In this document: piece after piece, positions 44,116-54,165 of the stretch
Layout: each line of letters begins with the position of its first letter
Position numbering within the stretch: the stretch's first letter is position 1
From: Actinernus sp. WN-2022
Lineage: Eukaryota > Cnidaria > Anthozoa > Actiniaria > Actinernidae
Reading direction: 5' to 3'
Length of the DNA stretch: 64,000 nt
Assembly: GCA_030867875.1 (NCBI GenBank)
Contig: JAOWCC010000577.1
Coordinates: 75,697,012-75,761,011, forward strand
Made by a program: the position numbers and the translations under genes
The notes under the pieces: generated by a model
The model's input: only the letters and a program-made list of their open reading frames with translations
Told to the model about the DNA's origin: nothing
The model's database searches: none

Positions 44116-47100
44116 ATGGAAGAACAGCAACCACATCTTACCTTGAAGCGAACCCCACGGGCCATCGGCAACTATCTACACGGGTGGCAGATGGATGTCC
44201 CCGAGGGTCACGAACTAGGTGTCGATCCAAGGGCCTTTCTAGAAGACGCGCGCTATGAGATTCGTCAGAAATTGGTGGAAGAAATCCAAGCCCTACATGG
44301 TGTGAAGTTTCAACTTGCTCTAAAGGTGCAGCTCAGGAAGCACCATCCAGACGGTAGCCAAGAGTCTACTGACCCTACTATGCGCCATAAACAGGAGGTT
44401 GTCATACAGACACACGAGATTCGTGAGACCTTAGACAGGGCTATCCCAATGATTCTAGAGGCTCTCGAGAAGTGGACGCATAGAGGCTCCGGATGGGTTG
44501 TTGACCGCATAATCCTGCTCTGGCTAAACATCGCTCGCTATCAACCTCTGAGAGGCGGATCCTACATCAAACTACCTACGGAAGTTGCGAATAAGCAAGC
44601 CGTGATCAATGTAAAAAACAACGATGACAACTGTTTTCGTTGGACACTACGCGCAGCAATGTTTCCAGTCGAGAAAAACCCACAAAGAACATCAAAGTAT
44701 AAAGAAGACGATGGATTGAACTTAGATTGGATAAGCACACCAACACCAATCTCACAAATAACACGTGTGGAGAAGCAAAACAACCTTGCAATCAATGTTT
44801 TTGGATGGGAGAAATTAGTGGTAGTCTACAGGATTAGCAAGCAACGTGGGGACATCCGCCGCATCAACATGTTGCTCATAGAGAAGTCAGGAAAGTACCA
44901 CTATACCTGGATCAAGAACTTGAACAGCCTCCTCTCCGGTCATAGCAAACACCACGGGAGGAAACACTTTTGTGAGCGATGCCTACATGGGTACTCCCCA
45001 AAAGACCTCCTAGAAGCCCACAAGCCCGAGTGTCAAGGTATAGGGCAAAATGCGATTCGGGTGGAAATGCCTGAAGAGGGCGAAAACAAGCTCTCCTTCC
45101 AAAACCACCACAGACAGCTGCCAGCCCCATACATCATCTATGCAGATTTTGAGGCTTTGACAACGAAGATCGCAGGACCAGAGCTGGATCCCACAAAGAG
45201 CAACACTCAGAACACACAGCATCATGAGGCTTGTGGCTTTGGCTACGTCGTGGTGCGATGTGATGGCCATACGGAGCCTCCAGTCGTTTACAGAGGTCTG
45301 GATGCCGCAGAAAGGTTCCTGGAGGCAATGCAACAAGAAGAATTGAAGATCAAGGTAGTTTTGACCAACCCCAAAGCAATGTGGATGACCCCAAAAGATG
45401 AGTTGACCCACAATACGGCCACAATCTGCCATGTGTGTGAGAAGCCACTCTATAAGGACTCAGTCCGCGACCATTGCCACATCACGGGCAAGTACAGAGG
45501 CGCAGTCCACAATGCTTGTAACCTCGAGCTGCGGTTGAGCCCCAAAACCACAATTATTCCAGTCGTATTCCACAACTTGCGGGGTTACGACTCACATCTC
45601 ATAATGCAGGCTATTTCCAAGATGGAGGGGCAGATCACGTGTATCCCCAATAACACAGAGAAGTACGTATCATTCTCCCTAGGACAGCTGCGATTCATCG
45701 ATAGCGCTCAGTTCCTCTTGGCATCCCTAGACAAGCTAGTGTGTAACACCATTGGGGCAACCCCCAACAAGTGTAAGACCTGCGAGGAGGAAGAGAAAGT
45801 CGTTATCAACGACGATTAGATGCTTGTTGGATCATGCCCTCAGTGTGGTGTTGAGAGCCAAAAACAGCTTGATAAGTCATGCCTTCCCAACGCAACACGA
45901 TACGCACCAGTGAATGCTCACCTTCTCGCACGGAAGGGTGTTTACCCATATGAATACATGGACGGCTGGAATCGATTTGCAGAGCCACTCCCACCACTAG
46001 CTGACTTCTACAGCAAGCTATCATCTGAAGGCATTTCGGAGGAAGACTATACCCATGCTCAAAATGTCTGGAGCACTTTTGACTGCAAAGATATGGGAAA
46101 CTACCATGACCTATATCTCCAAACTGATGTGCTTCTTCTGGCAGATGTCTTTGAGACCTTTCGGAAAACATGCCTACATCAGTACGGCTTGGACCCTGCA
46201 CACTACTACACAAGCCCTGGCCTATTTTGGGATGCGCTCTTGAAAACTACCGGTGTGGAGCTCGAGCTGCTTGTGGACTATGACCAGCATCTCTTCATAG
46301 AGAAAGGTCTTCGCGGAGGTATATCTATGGTATCCAAGAGACACGCCAAAGCCAATAATCCTCTGGTCGAGTGCTACGACCAATCCAAGCCCCCAACATA
46401 CATCCAGTACCTCGATGCCAACAACCTATATGGATGGGCAATGAGTCAGCCACTACCAACAGGTGGCTTCGAATGGGTAGAGGACCGCCAAGAACTCACC
46501 AATATTATATCAGACTATCCATCTGACAGCCTCAAGGGCTACATACTAGAAGTGGATCTCGAATACCCCCAGGAACTTCACAACACACATAATGCCTATC
46601 CTCTAACACCAGAGCGCATGAAGATCCCAAAGGAGTGGATGTCAGAGTATCAATGTAACCTAAAGGGGACATCAATAGAGGTCGAAAAGTTGGTGCCGAA
46701 CCTCCGTGATAAAGAGCGATATGTACTACACTACCGCAATCTACAGCTCTACCTATCCCTAGGCATGCATCTCAAGAAGATTCACCGAGCACTACGATTC
46801 GACCAAAGCCTTCTTCTCTATTAGGAACATTGGCAGAATACGAAAACATCTCAACCAAGAAAACTGTGAAAGGCTTGTGCACGCATTCATCACATCCAAG
46901 CTAGACTCCTGCAATAGCCTTCTCTTTGGACTACCAGACACGCAAATTGACAAGCTTCAACGAGTTCAAAATGCTGCTGCAAGGCTAATCTCAGGTGTAA
47001 AGAAGAATGATCACATAACTCCTGTTCTGCAGAGCCTTCATTGACTACCTGTACGAGCTAGGATTGACTTTAAGACTTTACTACTCACATATAAGGCTCT

Positions 47101-48369
47101 TCACAATCAAGCTCCTGCATATATATCAGAACTCTTAATTGCATGTATACCAACCTCGACGTTCTCTCAGATCTGCTTCACAAAACCTTCTCACAGTACC
47201 AACATCGAACACTAAGTCCTATGGTGATAGATCTTTTTCAGTTGCTGCTCCCAAACTCTGGAACTCCCTGCCATCACACATTTGATGTGCAGATACTCTT
47301 AGTTTATTTAAGTCCTCTCTCAAACCCACCTTTTTCGTGAATATTTTCTTATTTTATAATATATTGTATATTGGATAGCTTTTTAATATATTTAAGTTAG
47401 TTTTTCATTATTGTAAAGCATTGAGACTTAGTGTAATGCTTTATATATTATTATTATTATTAAAGTCCATGGATGGAGCCTTATATCAGGATGAACACTG
47501 GGCTACGGAAGAAGGCAACCAATGACTTTGAAAAGGACCTGTACAAGTTGATGAACAACAGCGTCTTCGGCAAAACCATGGAGAACTTGCGTAAGCGTGT
47601 CAATGTGAATCTAGTGCGTGCCAGCGAAGAGGACAAACTCAGACGCCTGATTGCCAGCCCATCCTTCGCGCGGGCAAATATCTTCGACGACGATCTGGCA
47701 GCCCTACAAATGCATAAGAGTCGGCTGACGTTGAACCGCCCAGTCTACGTGGGGATGAGCATTCTCGACCTCTCAAAGCATCTGATGTACGACTTCTACT
47801 ATAACCAACTGCTTAGACAGTACGGAGACCGATGCAAGCTGATCTATACAGACACGGACAGTCTACTACTTGAGATCCAGACAGATGATGTGTATGCCGA
47901 CATGGCTACACACGAAGATCTTTATGACACATCTGACTACCCTTAGGAGCATCCACTACGTAGCACAGCAAAAAAGAAAGTCCTTGGAAAGATGAAGGAC
48001 GAGTGTGCCGGGCGTCCAATCGCCGACTACGTAGGACTTCGACCCAAGATGTATTCCATCCTAGAGGCCGGCGGAAAAAACAGTAGGAAGGCTAAAGGCA
48101 TCCGCAAGGCAGTTGTGAAGAAGCATATCCGCCACGAGCAGTACAAGGAGTCGCTATTTGCTAAGAAAACCTTTCGGCATGGGATGGATGTACTGCGCTC
48201 GGAAGGCCACCACATCTATGGGCAGCACCTCAATAAGGTATCACTATCACCATTCGACTCCAAGCGGTGGATTGCAGAAAATGGGGTGGATACATTCGCA
48301 TATGGGTACAAAGACGCCCCTACAGAGGAGGTAAACTTCGATGACCTCATTGAGAAGTTATTAGCTTAA
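44116..48369 (+). pseudogene. Protein-primed family-B DNA polymerase (PolB), interrupted
   Basis: About 1,190 codons in one frame, broken by TAG at 45817-45819, a 657-bp LINE insertion (46809-47465) and TAG at 47944-47946. A zinc finger (FCERCLHGYSPKDLLEAHKP) lies near residue 285. Exo I is YIIYADFEALTTK near 338. An HNH/endonuclease-VII-like zinc module (CHVCEKPLYK...DHCHITGKYRG) spans ~437-470. Exo II is VVFHNLRGYDSHL near 484. A CX2C pair (CKTC ... CPQC) flanks the first TAG. Exo III is YLQTDVLLLADVFE. Polymerase motif A is LDANNLYGWAMSQ, motif B is LYKLMNNSVFGKTMEN and motif C is YTDTDS at 47845-47862. All catalytic acids are present. The enzyme would replicate the linear element from a terminal protein. 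The interruptions make this copy non-functional unless TAG is read through and the insertion removed. Confidence 0.88.
46809..47465 (+). mobile_element. 5'-truncated CR1/L2-like LINE inserted in PolB
   Basis: Reads AFFSIRNIGRIRKHLNQENC, KLDSCNSLLFGLPDTQIDKL and RVQNAAARLISG, the C-terminal RT region of L2/CR1 LINEs. A TGA replaces the usual Trp in 'LH-W-LPV'. The element ends in (ATT)n at about 47447-47460. AAAG lies on both sides (46805-46808 and 47462-47465). The polymerase frame is the same before and after, so excision would restore it. Confidence 0.82.
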
Positions 48370-49396
48370 GATTCCATTTGGAGGTAGTTCTGTATCTCTA
48401 GGCACCACTCGTAGCTCTTCACGCACAAATCCGCGCTTTGGTTGTTTCTTCGAAACGTCCTCCGAATACAAATAGTACAGAACTGGCTGCCCTGAAGAAA
48501 CCATACTACGTGAAATATTATATGTTTCCAAACTCCATATAGGATCAGTTGCACGACGGCGACCACCTTCGAGCTCACCAGGCGCATATAGATATCGAAC
48601 ACCAACGTCGAATGGAAGTCTTTGCTCTTTGAGACCAACTAAGATTCCATAGTGTGCAGGCTCTGCTGGGTTCGATTCGATTTCATCTTTGCGTATTGCT
48701 ACCACGGGTTGTTTTCCTGTCAAACGCGTAGCTTCGTTGTTCAAGGCTTTGATAACTGCAGGTAAACGAGCTACCCACTCGACTGACCTATCATCCTTTC
48801 CCTGCGAAGCAAGCACCATTTCTTGAGCATATTGGTGTCCAAATAGCCTTTCAGATAGGGTTCGGTTGAATCGCTCAACAATTGCTTGATTTCTATGGAT
48901 ATCCACACGTCCACGCCTTACATAAACTTTATGCTTAGCCAGTAGTGGAGTAACAGCACCCATGAACTCACGTCCTGGATCGACTTGTAACAGTTTTGGC
49001 CATGTCAGTGGACTTCGCTTGTAGATTCGCTCAAATGCCGCAGCAACTTCTTTAGCTTCTTTAGTGGCTAATGGCTCGGCTTCTTTATATCTGGATGCGA
49101 CATCCACAACTGTAAGTGCATATTTATATAGTTTTCGTCCACGCCCAGGACGATCGTGCGGAAGAAAGAGCAGATCAGCTTGATGAACCTCGTATGGCGT
49201 AGAGACATTGAATTTAGGTCGTGGAACATATTGAGGAGCCGGTAAATAGATCTGCCATATCGCTTGTTTTTCCAAAACACGTCCGAGTCACATCTTCGGA
49301 TGCGTCGGCCGCAGCGGCAAGATGTTTAATCGCCGCGAGGCCTTTCCAGTAGCCTTTTGGGCTATAGTAGATATTTGCGAATACCTTTGGATCCAT
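48361..49396 (-). pseudogene. RVE-type integrase of the Polinton, one frameshift
   Basis: It starts at ATG 49394-49396 (MDPKVFANIYYSPKGYWKGL) and runs to TAA 48361-48363, about 344 codons. An extra base in a T run near 49275 shifts the frame between VTRT and EKQAIW. The DDE core is complete: HQADLLFL (first Asp), KLLQVDPGREFMG (second Asp), and NQAIVERFNRTL (Glu, ~35 residues later). The C-terminal part (FDVGVRYLYAPGELEGG and YNISRSM) is the SH3/chromo-like tail of polinton integrases. It would insert the linear DNA. Its stop codon overlaps the 3' end of the convergent polymerase gene by about 9 bp. Confidence 0.85.
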
Positions 49397-49399
49397 TTT

Positions 49400-49972
49400 C
49401 TATACATATATTGGTGTAAGGTCTAAGTACCCACCCTTTATATGGAGTAGACTTTTGACTTGGCGGGGCTCTAGGTTCCATTTTAACGTCATCGTTTTCA
49501 CATCTTTATTAATGAGAAAGTCTATAACGTGTTCGTATCCTATTACTAACCCTATTTTGGATTCCTCAGGCAAATCGGGGAGTGTCCACCCGCCGCATAT
49601 CATGCTGTTTAAGAGCTCAGTCGGGCAAATCACAGCACTGTGAAGGTTTAAGACTACGTCTACCGACTCTGCCTCACTGAAACCCAACTCAGTTAGATTA
49701 TCGGTTTTTGTCGATTTAAGATCTACCGACTCTACCTCATCTTCGAAACCTAACTCGGTTAGTAGCGAATTGGTACAATATGAAATAGGAGAGTTGAGGG
49801 CTAGTAAAGCATAAGTGTGGACGAAGTTTTCGATTCCTTTAGCCTTTACGTTAAACGGTACCACGTGTACGATATTTTCCTTGTGTTTTATATGTGTCCC
49901 GAAGTTGTTATTAACTTGCGCGTTTTCCGTTTTCATCAAAAGTTGGCTCTCAAAGTTCTCCTTGACTCGCAT
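49400..49972 (-). CDS. Retropepsin-like (DUF1758/A16-type) protein lacking the catalytic Asp
   Basis: 190 codons from ATG 49970-49972. Its best part is IVHVVPFNVKAKG, VHTYALLALNSPISYCTNSL and LTELGF. This matches the strand-loop-strand around the active site of BEL/Pao-type aspartic proteases, where a D-S/T-G triplet is normal, but here it reads ALNS, so the nucleophilic Asp is gone. KIGLVIGYEHVID resembles the later 'hydrophobic-Ile-Gly' strand. It contains an internal repeat of LLTELGFEDEVESVDL / LTELGFSEAESVDV. Its TAG (49400-49402) is followed after one codon (AAA) by the integrase ATG in the same frame. The family assignment is by motif shape and is moderate. Confidence 0.5.
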   Translation of the reverse strand: MRVKENFESQLLMKTENAQVNNNFGTHIKHKENIVHVVPFNVKAKGIENFVHTYALLALNSPISYCTNSLLTELGFEDEVESVDLKSTKTDNLTELGFSEAESVDVVLNLHSAVICPTELLNSMICGGWTLPDLPEESKIGLVIGYEHVIDFLINKDVKTMTLKWNLEPRQVKSLLHIKGGYLDLTPIYV

Positions 49973-50086
49973 GGTTTCAATTTTCGTTGAAAGTTGCCTC
50001 TGCTACGTATATATGAATAGCTTCAAATGTGTGCAGAAAACCAACTTTACGACGAACATAAAAAGCTCGTTTTTTAAAAAGCATAG

Positions 50087-50446
50087 CTATAGCCATCGGC
50101 TGACAACATATCCTAGAACGAGCACCCCACCACCTACAAACGCCAATTTAATAGGCCAATTATGGCACCAAGGCCTTGATGGTCGATAGTAATAAGAGAA
50201 ACGAGGCTCCTTCATATCCTGCAGACTTATGTGGTCTAGCCCTACTTGGGTCGTATTGAATAGGATTCGAGCTCGAGCCAATTTGGATAGATCTTCGTTG
50301 GAGTGGCGCTACATACGCTTCTGCTCTTGGACCCAGCCCGCAAATTTTTTGTGGGTCTCCCGGAAAGTAGCCCAATCAGCCTGATATTTCTCAAGGGCTC
50401 TATCATGTCTTTCAGTCTCCATAGCCACCAAGTCTGGAATGTCCAT
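50087..50446 (-). pseudogene. Single-TM small protein, paralogue B (internal TAG)
   Basis: One frame runs from ATG 50444-50446 to TAG 50087-50089, 119 codons, with an in-frame TAG at 50309-50311. It encodes a charged helical N-terminus (VAMETERHDRALEKYQADW), a 'RAR.LF' segment, a tyrosine-rich stretch (RFSYYYRPSR), and a C-terminal membrane helix with a short tail (FVGGGVLVLGYVVSRWL). The paralogue at 50569-50943 has the same layout, which points to an old tandem duplication. Function unknown. It is likely a structural or membrane-associated virion protein by position. Confidence 0.6.
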
Positions 50447-50568
50447 GGCTTCTAAGTTTCACCTTTCTCTGAAGGTGTCCTTCTATATGGGTATCCCACC
50501 AATCTTCAACAGCAGAAAAAATTACTACGTAATTACCTAGTAATTCATTTAGTATTTTTTCTTCGTTT

Positions 50569-51005
50569 TTATAGAAATCGGGTGACAACATATCCAGCTG
50601 TAAACACCCCACCACCTAGGGCCACCAATTCAGCAGCTTTCTTCGAACTAGATGGTTGATAATAATCGGAGAAATGAGGCTTTTTCAAAGGGTGTAGCCC
50701 CGCGTGGACTTTATAGAACAAGTCGCGAGCTCGATCGTCATTAGATAGGCCCTTATCGTTATAGTACTGTGTTTTTTCTTTCCCCCTGACCCAGGCAGCT
50801 ATTTCTTCTCGTCGCCTTTCATAGGCATCCGTAGCGGCATTTGCCTTCTCCATAGCCCTATTGTGTCTTTCTACCTCTGCAGCAATTGCATCGGGGCCAG
50901 CCGGTCCTAAGGCCGCTTTATCGATGTATTTAGCGGCATACATTGTAGCTTGTAGCAGTACTAAAAGCGGCGAAAGCTAATGCTGTGCCAAGTACCACTC
51001 CCATG
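50569..51005 (-). CDS. Small membrane protein, paralogue A
   Basis: The clean frame is 50569-50943 (124 codons from ATG 50941-50943). Just upstream, a different frame gives MGVVLGTALAFAAFSTATSY, a second hydrophobic helix that probably belongs to the same gene after a one-base frame change. The downstream part is helical and charged (AEVERHNRAMEKANAATDAY), then RARDLFYKVHAG, HFSDYYQPSS and a C-terminal TM (LVALGGGVFTAGYVVTRFL). It shares the Tyr-rich plus TM ending with paralogue B. No known domain. Confidence 0.6.
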
Positions 51006-51206
51006 TTACTCACCAGGTGGCCAATACTTTTTGTCCTCTAGGTATTGCTTAGCACCAAGGCTACCAGCCAACACGGCTATCCACTTTACGAAGTTCAAAA
51101 TGTTAGATGAAGGATCGTTAGTCATAGGCTCTGTAACAACCTTTTTTCCGATCCAACCGATACCCGATGCAAGTCCAATCAATAGAGCAGCATCCGATAA
51201 AGTTTG
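51006..51206 (-). pseudogene. Two-TM small protein that has lost its start codon
   Basis: The minus frame reads LSDAALLIGLASGIGWIGKK, later NFVKWIAVLAGSLGAK and ends WPPGE. Both hydrophobic segments could cross a membrane. There is a stop (TAA 51207-51209) right upstream and no ATG before the first helix. The 3' end of the truncated capsid gene overlaps it. The simplest reading is that a deletion removed both the capsid C-terminus and this gene's start. Confidence 0.5.
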
Positions 51207-51610
51207 TTAACATTGGTGGATTGAATACCCTGCTCTATGTGATTCTCTCGTTCGATGGTAGATAGGTATAGATCACTATATACCTGCAGTAGATCTGGCC
51301 TAGTACAATCTTCTAAGGTAGTAGTGCCCATTCTTACGACTCGCTGGGAGACTAGGCAGCGGCCGACATTGGCCACCAAGCGGTTGTTTGCGTGACCACC
51401 GGATAGAGCGATACTGGCACTGAGCGCGAGACTGCAAGGTACTAGAAGCCTATTTTCACCTAGCGTGGGAACATTGACAGTCAAAGTTTCACCTGGATTG
51501 ACTGACAAAGGGGTAAAAGTTACACGATGGAACACACGACTGGCTTTGAGAGATCTACCTTCTCTAGGGGCATAGTCTGGATGGAGATTCGAGGATATCA
51601 ACGTTAACAC
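51179..51610 (-). pseudogene. Major capsid protein-like N-terminal fragment
   Basis: 143 codons. The frame opens with GTG at 51608-51610, where an ATG is expected, and a stop lies a few codons upstream. It contains KASRVFHRVTFTPLSVNPGE, LVANVGRCLVSQRVVRMG, then DLLQVYSDLYLSTIER and QGIQS. The pattern is the N-terminal part of Polinton double-jelly-roll capsid proteins, which are normally ~500-650 residues. The fragment ends abruptly with YRMLLY* encoded by the next gene's DNA. The copy cannot make a capsid. Confidence 0.6.
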
Positions 51611-51662
51611 TGTTGAATATAGTTGATACTAATAGTATACGACATATTCAGCGTTCAATAGG

Positions 51663-52687
51663 ATGGAACACATGGAAACGGGAGATGTAGACTTTGATCC
51701 TACAACTGAAGAAGGTCGCGCTAATGTTAATGATCTTTCTAAAGCAGAATGGAAGGAGCTGCAGCCGCGTGATAATGAGTCACGAGAGAGTTGGAGGAGT
51801 AGCACTAGGCGTGTTTTCTGCAAAGCATCGAAATTCATACGCGATAAAGTATGGGGCTATCAGGCTTATGGGGGATACAGCCAACTCGAGTATATCGAAT
51901 TAGTCGATCACGATTCTGCAGGGCCGAGCACCACACCTGTGGAAACAGAGCTAGCCAAAAGGGAAAAACAGGCCGCAGAAGCCTGGGATAAAAAATCCGT
52001 GCTAAGTTTCCAGAGGTAGAGTCAAAGAAGGTTAAGTTCACTGCTCGTTTGGACGAAAATGGTGAGGTTGTGGTGCAACTCAATCGTATAGATGCCCGAT
52101 CCTACCTTCTGTCTGACTTTGAAACCAAAGCTTTTCCGAAAACGATTAGAGATAGTCTGGGATCCCCCGCTGTAGAGGTAATTAGTAAAAAGGGTGACCA
52201 GGTCGATAATGCTGAGGAACAAAAAACTGCGAAAATAAAGGCTATGAATTCCTTAAAGAAGGGAACCCCAGAATACGAAGCAGCACAAGCGGAAGTAATG
52301 GCCTTCGAGGATCAGATACAGGAGCTCAATCAACAAATTGATGCCATTAAAGATCGTATGTCATTGAAGGACCGCGTAAAATCGATATTCAATAAGTATG
52401 GGGTTACAGCGCTTGGAGTGTTGGTTGTTGCGGGTGTCGTGGTTGGTATTATCTTTGCCGAGCTGTCAAAGGCTACGGATGCCCTGGCTAAGACGCTTAA
52501 AGATGCGTTAAAGAAACTTGGAGGTAAGTTGATTCCAACACTACCTGGTATAGCAGGTGCCATTGCTACTTTCATATTCAAGATCGCAGGTGAAGTTGGG
52601 GGCTTCATTGCAAAGAATACCTGGCTACTCATTGTGGCCGCAGTCATCTTCGTAATAGAGCAGTATAAGTCGGCACAACGGCGCTAA
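51663..52687 (+). pseudogene. Coiled-coil, multi-TM protein of the Polinton (frameshifted)
   Basis: The first frame is 51663-52019 (118 codons, acidic start MEHMETGDVDFDPTTEEGRA). The second is from about 52005 to 52687 and reads KFTARLDENGEVVVQLNRID, QIQELNQQIDAIKDRM, then LGVLVVAGVVVGIIFAEL, IAGAIATFIFKIAGEVGGF and WLLIVAAVIFVIEQYKS. Thus an N-terminal soluble region, a coiled coil and about three hydrophobic helices. The frame change is near 51995-52005. It is divergent from the capsid fragment with ~50 bp between them. No known function. A membrane-remodelling or entry-type role is possible but unproven. Confidence 0.6.
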
Positions 52688-52999
52688 TTAACGGAACATC
52701 ATCCACGAGGCTCCGGCGGCCACAATAGCAACAATTGCTAAGTTAGTTTCGTGGCTCGTCGGGGGCGATCCTTGGGGTGCCGTTTTAGGCGCCTTTGGCG
52801 GTTCCACCTTTGATGTTGAGCCTTGCGCAGGTTGGGTAGTAGGATTAGATGTCTTTGGTGCTGGGCCTTCCATAGGTGGTGGTTTTGGCTTTTTCATATC
52901 TAGGTTGATATGGTCGTTTATCCCGAAACTAATGTTGGACGCGTTCGTCCCTTGCAGTTTGTTGTTATAACCTAGTATAATCTCCTGGTTGATAATCAT
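52688..52999 (-). CDS. Proline-rich tail-anchored protein
   Basis: 103 codons, intact, ATG at 52997-52999. The short N-terminus is followed by a Pro/Thr/Ser-rich middle (KKPKPPPMEGPAPKTSNPTT) and a C-terminal hydrophobic helix (NLAIVAIVAAGASWMMF), the topology of a tail-anchored membrane protein. It converges with the coiled-coil protein, with the two stops adjacent at 52687/52688. It has no known family. Confidence 0.6.
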   Translation of the reverse strand: MIINQEIILGYNNKLQGTNASNISFGINDHINLDMKKPKPPPMEGPAPKTSNPTTQPAQGSTSKVEPPKAPKTAPQGSPPTSHETNLAIVAIVAAGASWMMFR

Positions 53000-53034
53000 G
53001 CGGCTTGGTATTAACAGACACCCCTTGGCAACTG

Positions 53035-54105
53035 CTAGATCAAGACGAACCTCGAACTATCGACATCCGATTCCGTGATGATCAGTCTCAACTCCTTGTC
53101 GCAAGCTGTTTGGATTTTGATAGACTCTGCACCCCGTCCTACGATTGGATTTCGACCCTTAAACTGTGGTCCTAGGACACAATGCACGTAAGCCATTATA
53201 GATGAGTCGATTCGAACTAGCCCAGCCTTTGTTAATCCCTCACCCCGCTGTGGAACGAACCAATTGTGCTGCTTCTTCGCCAGATCATCATGAAAGAACC
53301 GCCGCGGGATATCGAGTGGGCTATTTGTGTCGAACCCCCACGACTTAGCAGTATCGCTTGCTCGGTGTAGGGCGAAGTTGAATTTGGCGACTCCAAACTC
53401 TCTCCTGAGCCTATCGTATACAACGAGGTTCCATGGAATGTTGTCGTTCTTATTAAAGATGCTTTCTCTGGGGAGGGGGACTCCCAATTCGAACAGTAAT
53501 CGCATGATTGTGTAGTACACATGAAAGCGGTAAAAGCTCCTAATGTTATCAATGATTGGTGCGTCATCTGAAAGATGGTCATCAAACGACACTCCACAGC
53601 CTGCCGTTGCACACCAGACGACGAAACATAATTGTTGCTGCCAATGCCTCATCAGTAGAGCATCGAACCATTCTTGCGCTTTTTCGTCGTAGTTTTCGTC
53701 GCCGGGGTTAGGAAACTCGAACCCCAGCTCTTGTATGATATCTCGCGGTGTCACTGTGAAGAACTGATCCTTTGTTATGTAGATCTTGAGAGTTCGCATA
53801 AAAGGGTCTATGTCTTTGGCGTCGATCTTCCAGGGAAAAGCTGGAACTGGATACTTAAAATCCGTCCTTCTGAAGGGGAGTGGGAAACCCGCAACCGTCT
53901 CGTGTAGTGCGGCGTCGATGCGTCTTCGTATGTCATCCTTGTTATGGTAACCCTCTAAACCATAGGCTATACCTAGACGTTCTTGACCTTCGCCTACGAA
54001 TATGACGTATGAATGGCTCTCCCCATTGATCTCGGAGGCTTGAGTTCTAAATTTAGAGTAGTCAGCGTGCGGATATTTCTTCTTGAACTCTTGCCATATC
54101 GACAT
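53035..54105 (-). CDS. Intact 356-residue Polinton protein of unknown function
   Basis: The longest undamaged gene of the element, ATG 54103-54105 to TAG 53035-53037. It looks globular and mixed alpha/beta: MSIWQEFKKKYPHADYSKFR, YVIFVGEGQERLGIAYGLEG, WQQQLCFVVWCATAGCGVSF, RSFYRFHVYYTIMRLLFELG and IVGRGAESIKIQTAC. I see no TM segment, zinc motif, Walker A (GxxxxGK[ST]) or protease triad that I could defend. It lies between the tail-anchored protein and the divergent penton-like gene. In this lineage the gene may replace or accompany capsid-assembly functions. That is only positional inference. Confidence 0.65.
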   Translation of the reverse strand: MSIWQEFKKKYPHADYSKFRTQASEINGESHSYVIFVGEGQERLGIAYGLEGYHNKDDIRRRIDAALHETVAGFPLPFRRTDFKYPVPAFPWKIDAKDIDPFMRTLKIYITKDQFFTVTPRDIIQELGFEFPNPGDENYDEKAQEWFDALLMRHWQQQLCFVVWCATAGCGVSFDDHLSDDAPIIDNIRSFYRFHVYYTIMRLLFELGVPLPRESIFNKNDNIPWNLVVYDRLRREFGVAKFNFALHRASDTAKSWGFDTNSPLDIPRRFFHDDLAKKQHNWFVPQRGEGLTKAGLVRIDSSIMAYVHCVLGPQFKGRNPIVGRGAESIKIQTACDKELRLIITESDVDSSRFVLI

Positions 54106-54165
54106 ATTGAAGCTATTGCTTAGTAAACGATATCGAAGTAAGCTTCAGGCTTTAATATCGTGAAA

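Noticed and set aside
45010..45432. 140-codon minus-strand ORF inside PolB
   Set aside because: Antisense to conserved exonuclease and zinc-module codons.
52330..52647. Minus-strand 105-codon ORF in the Polinton
   Set aside because: Shadow of the hydrophobic multi-TM plus-strand gene.
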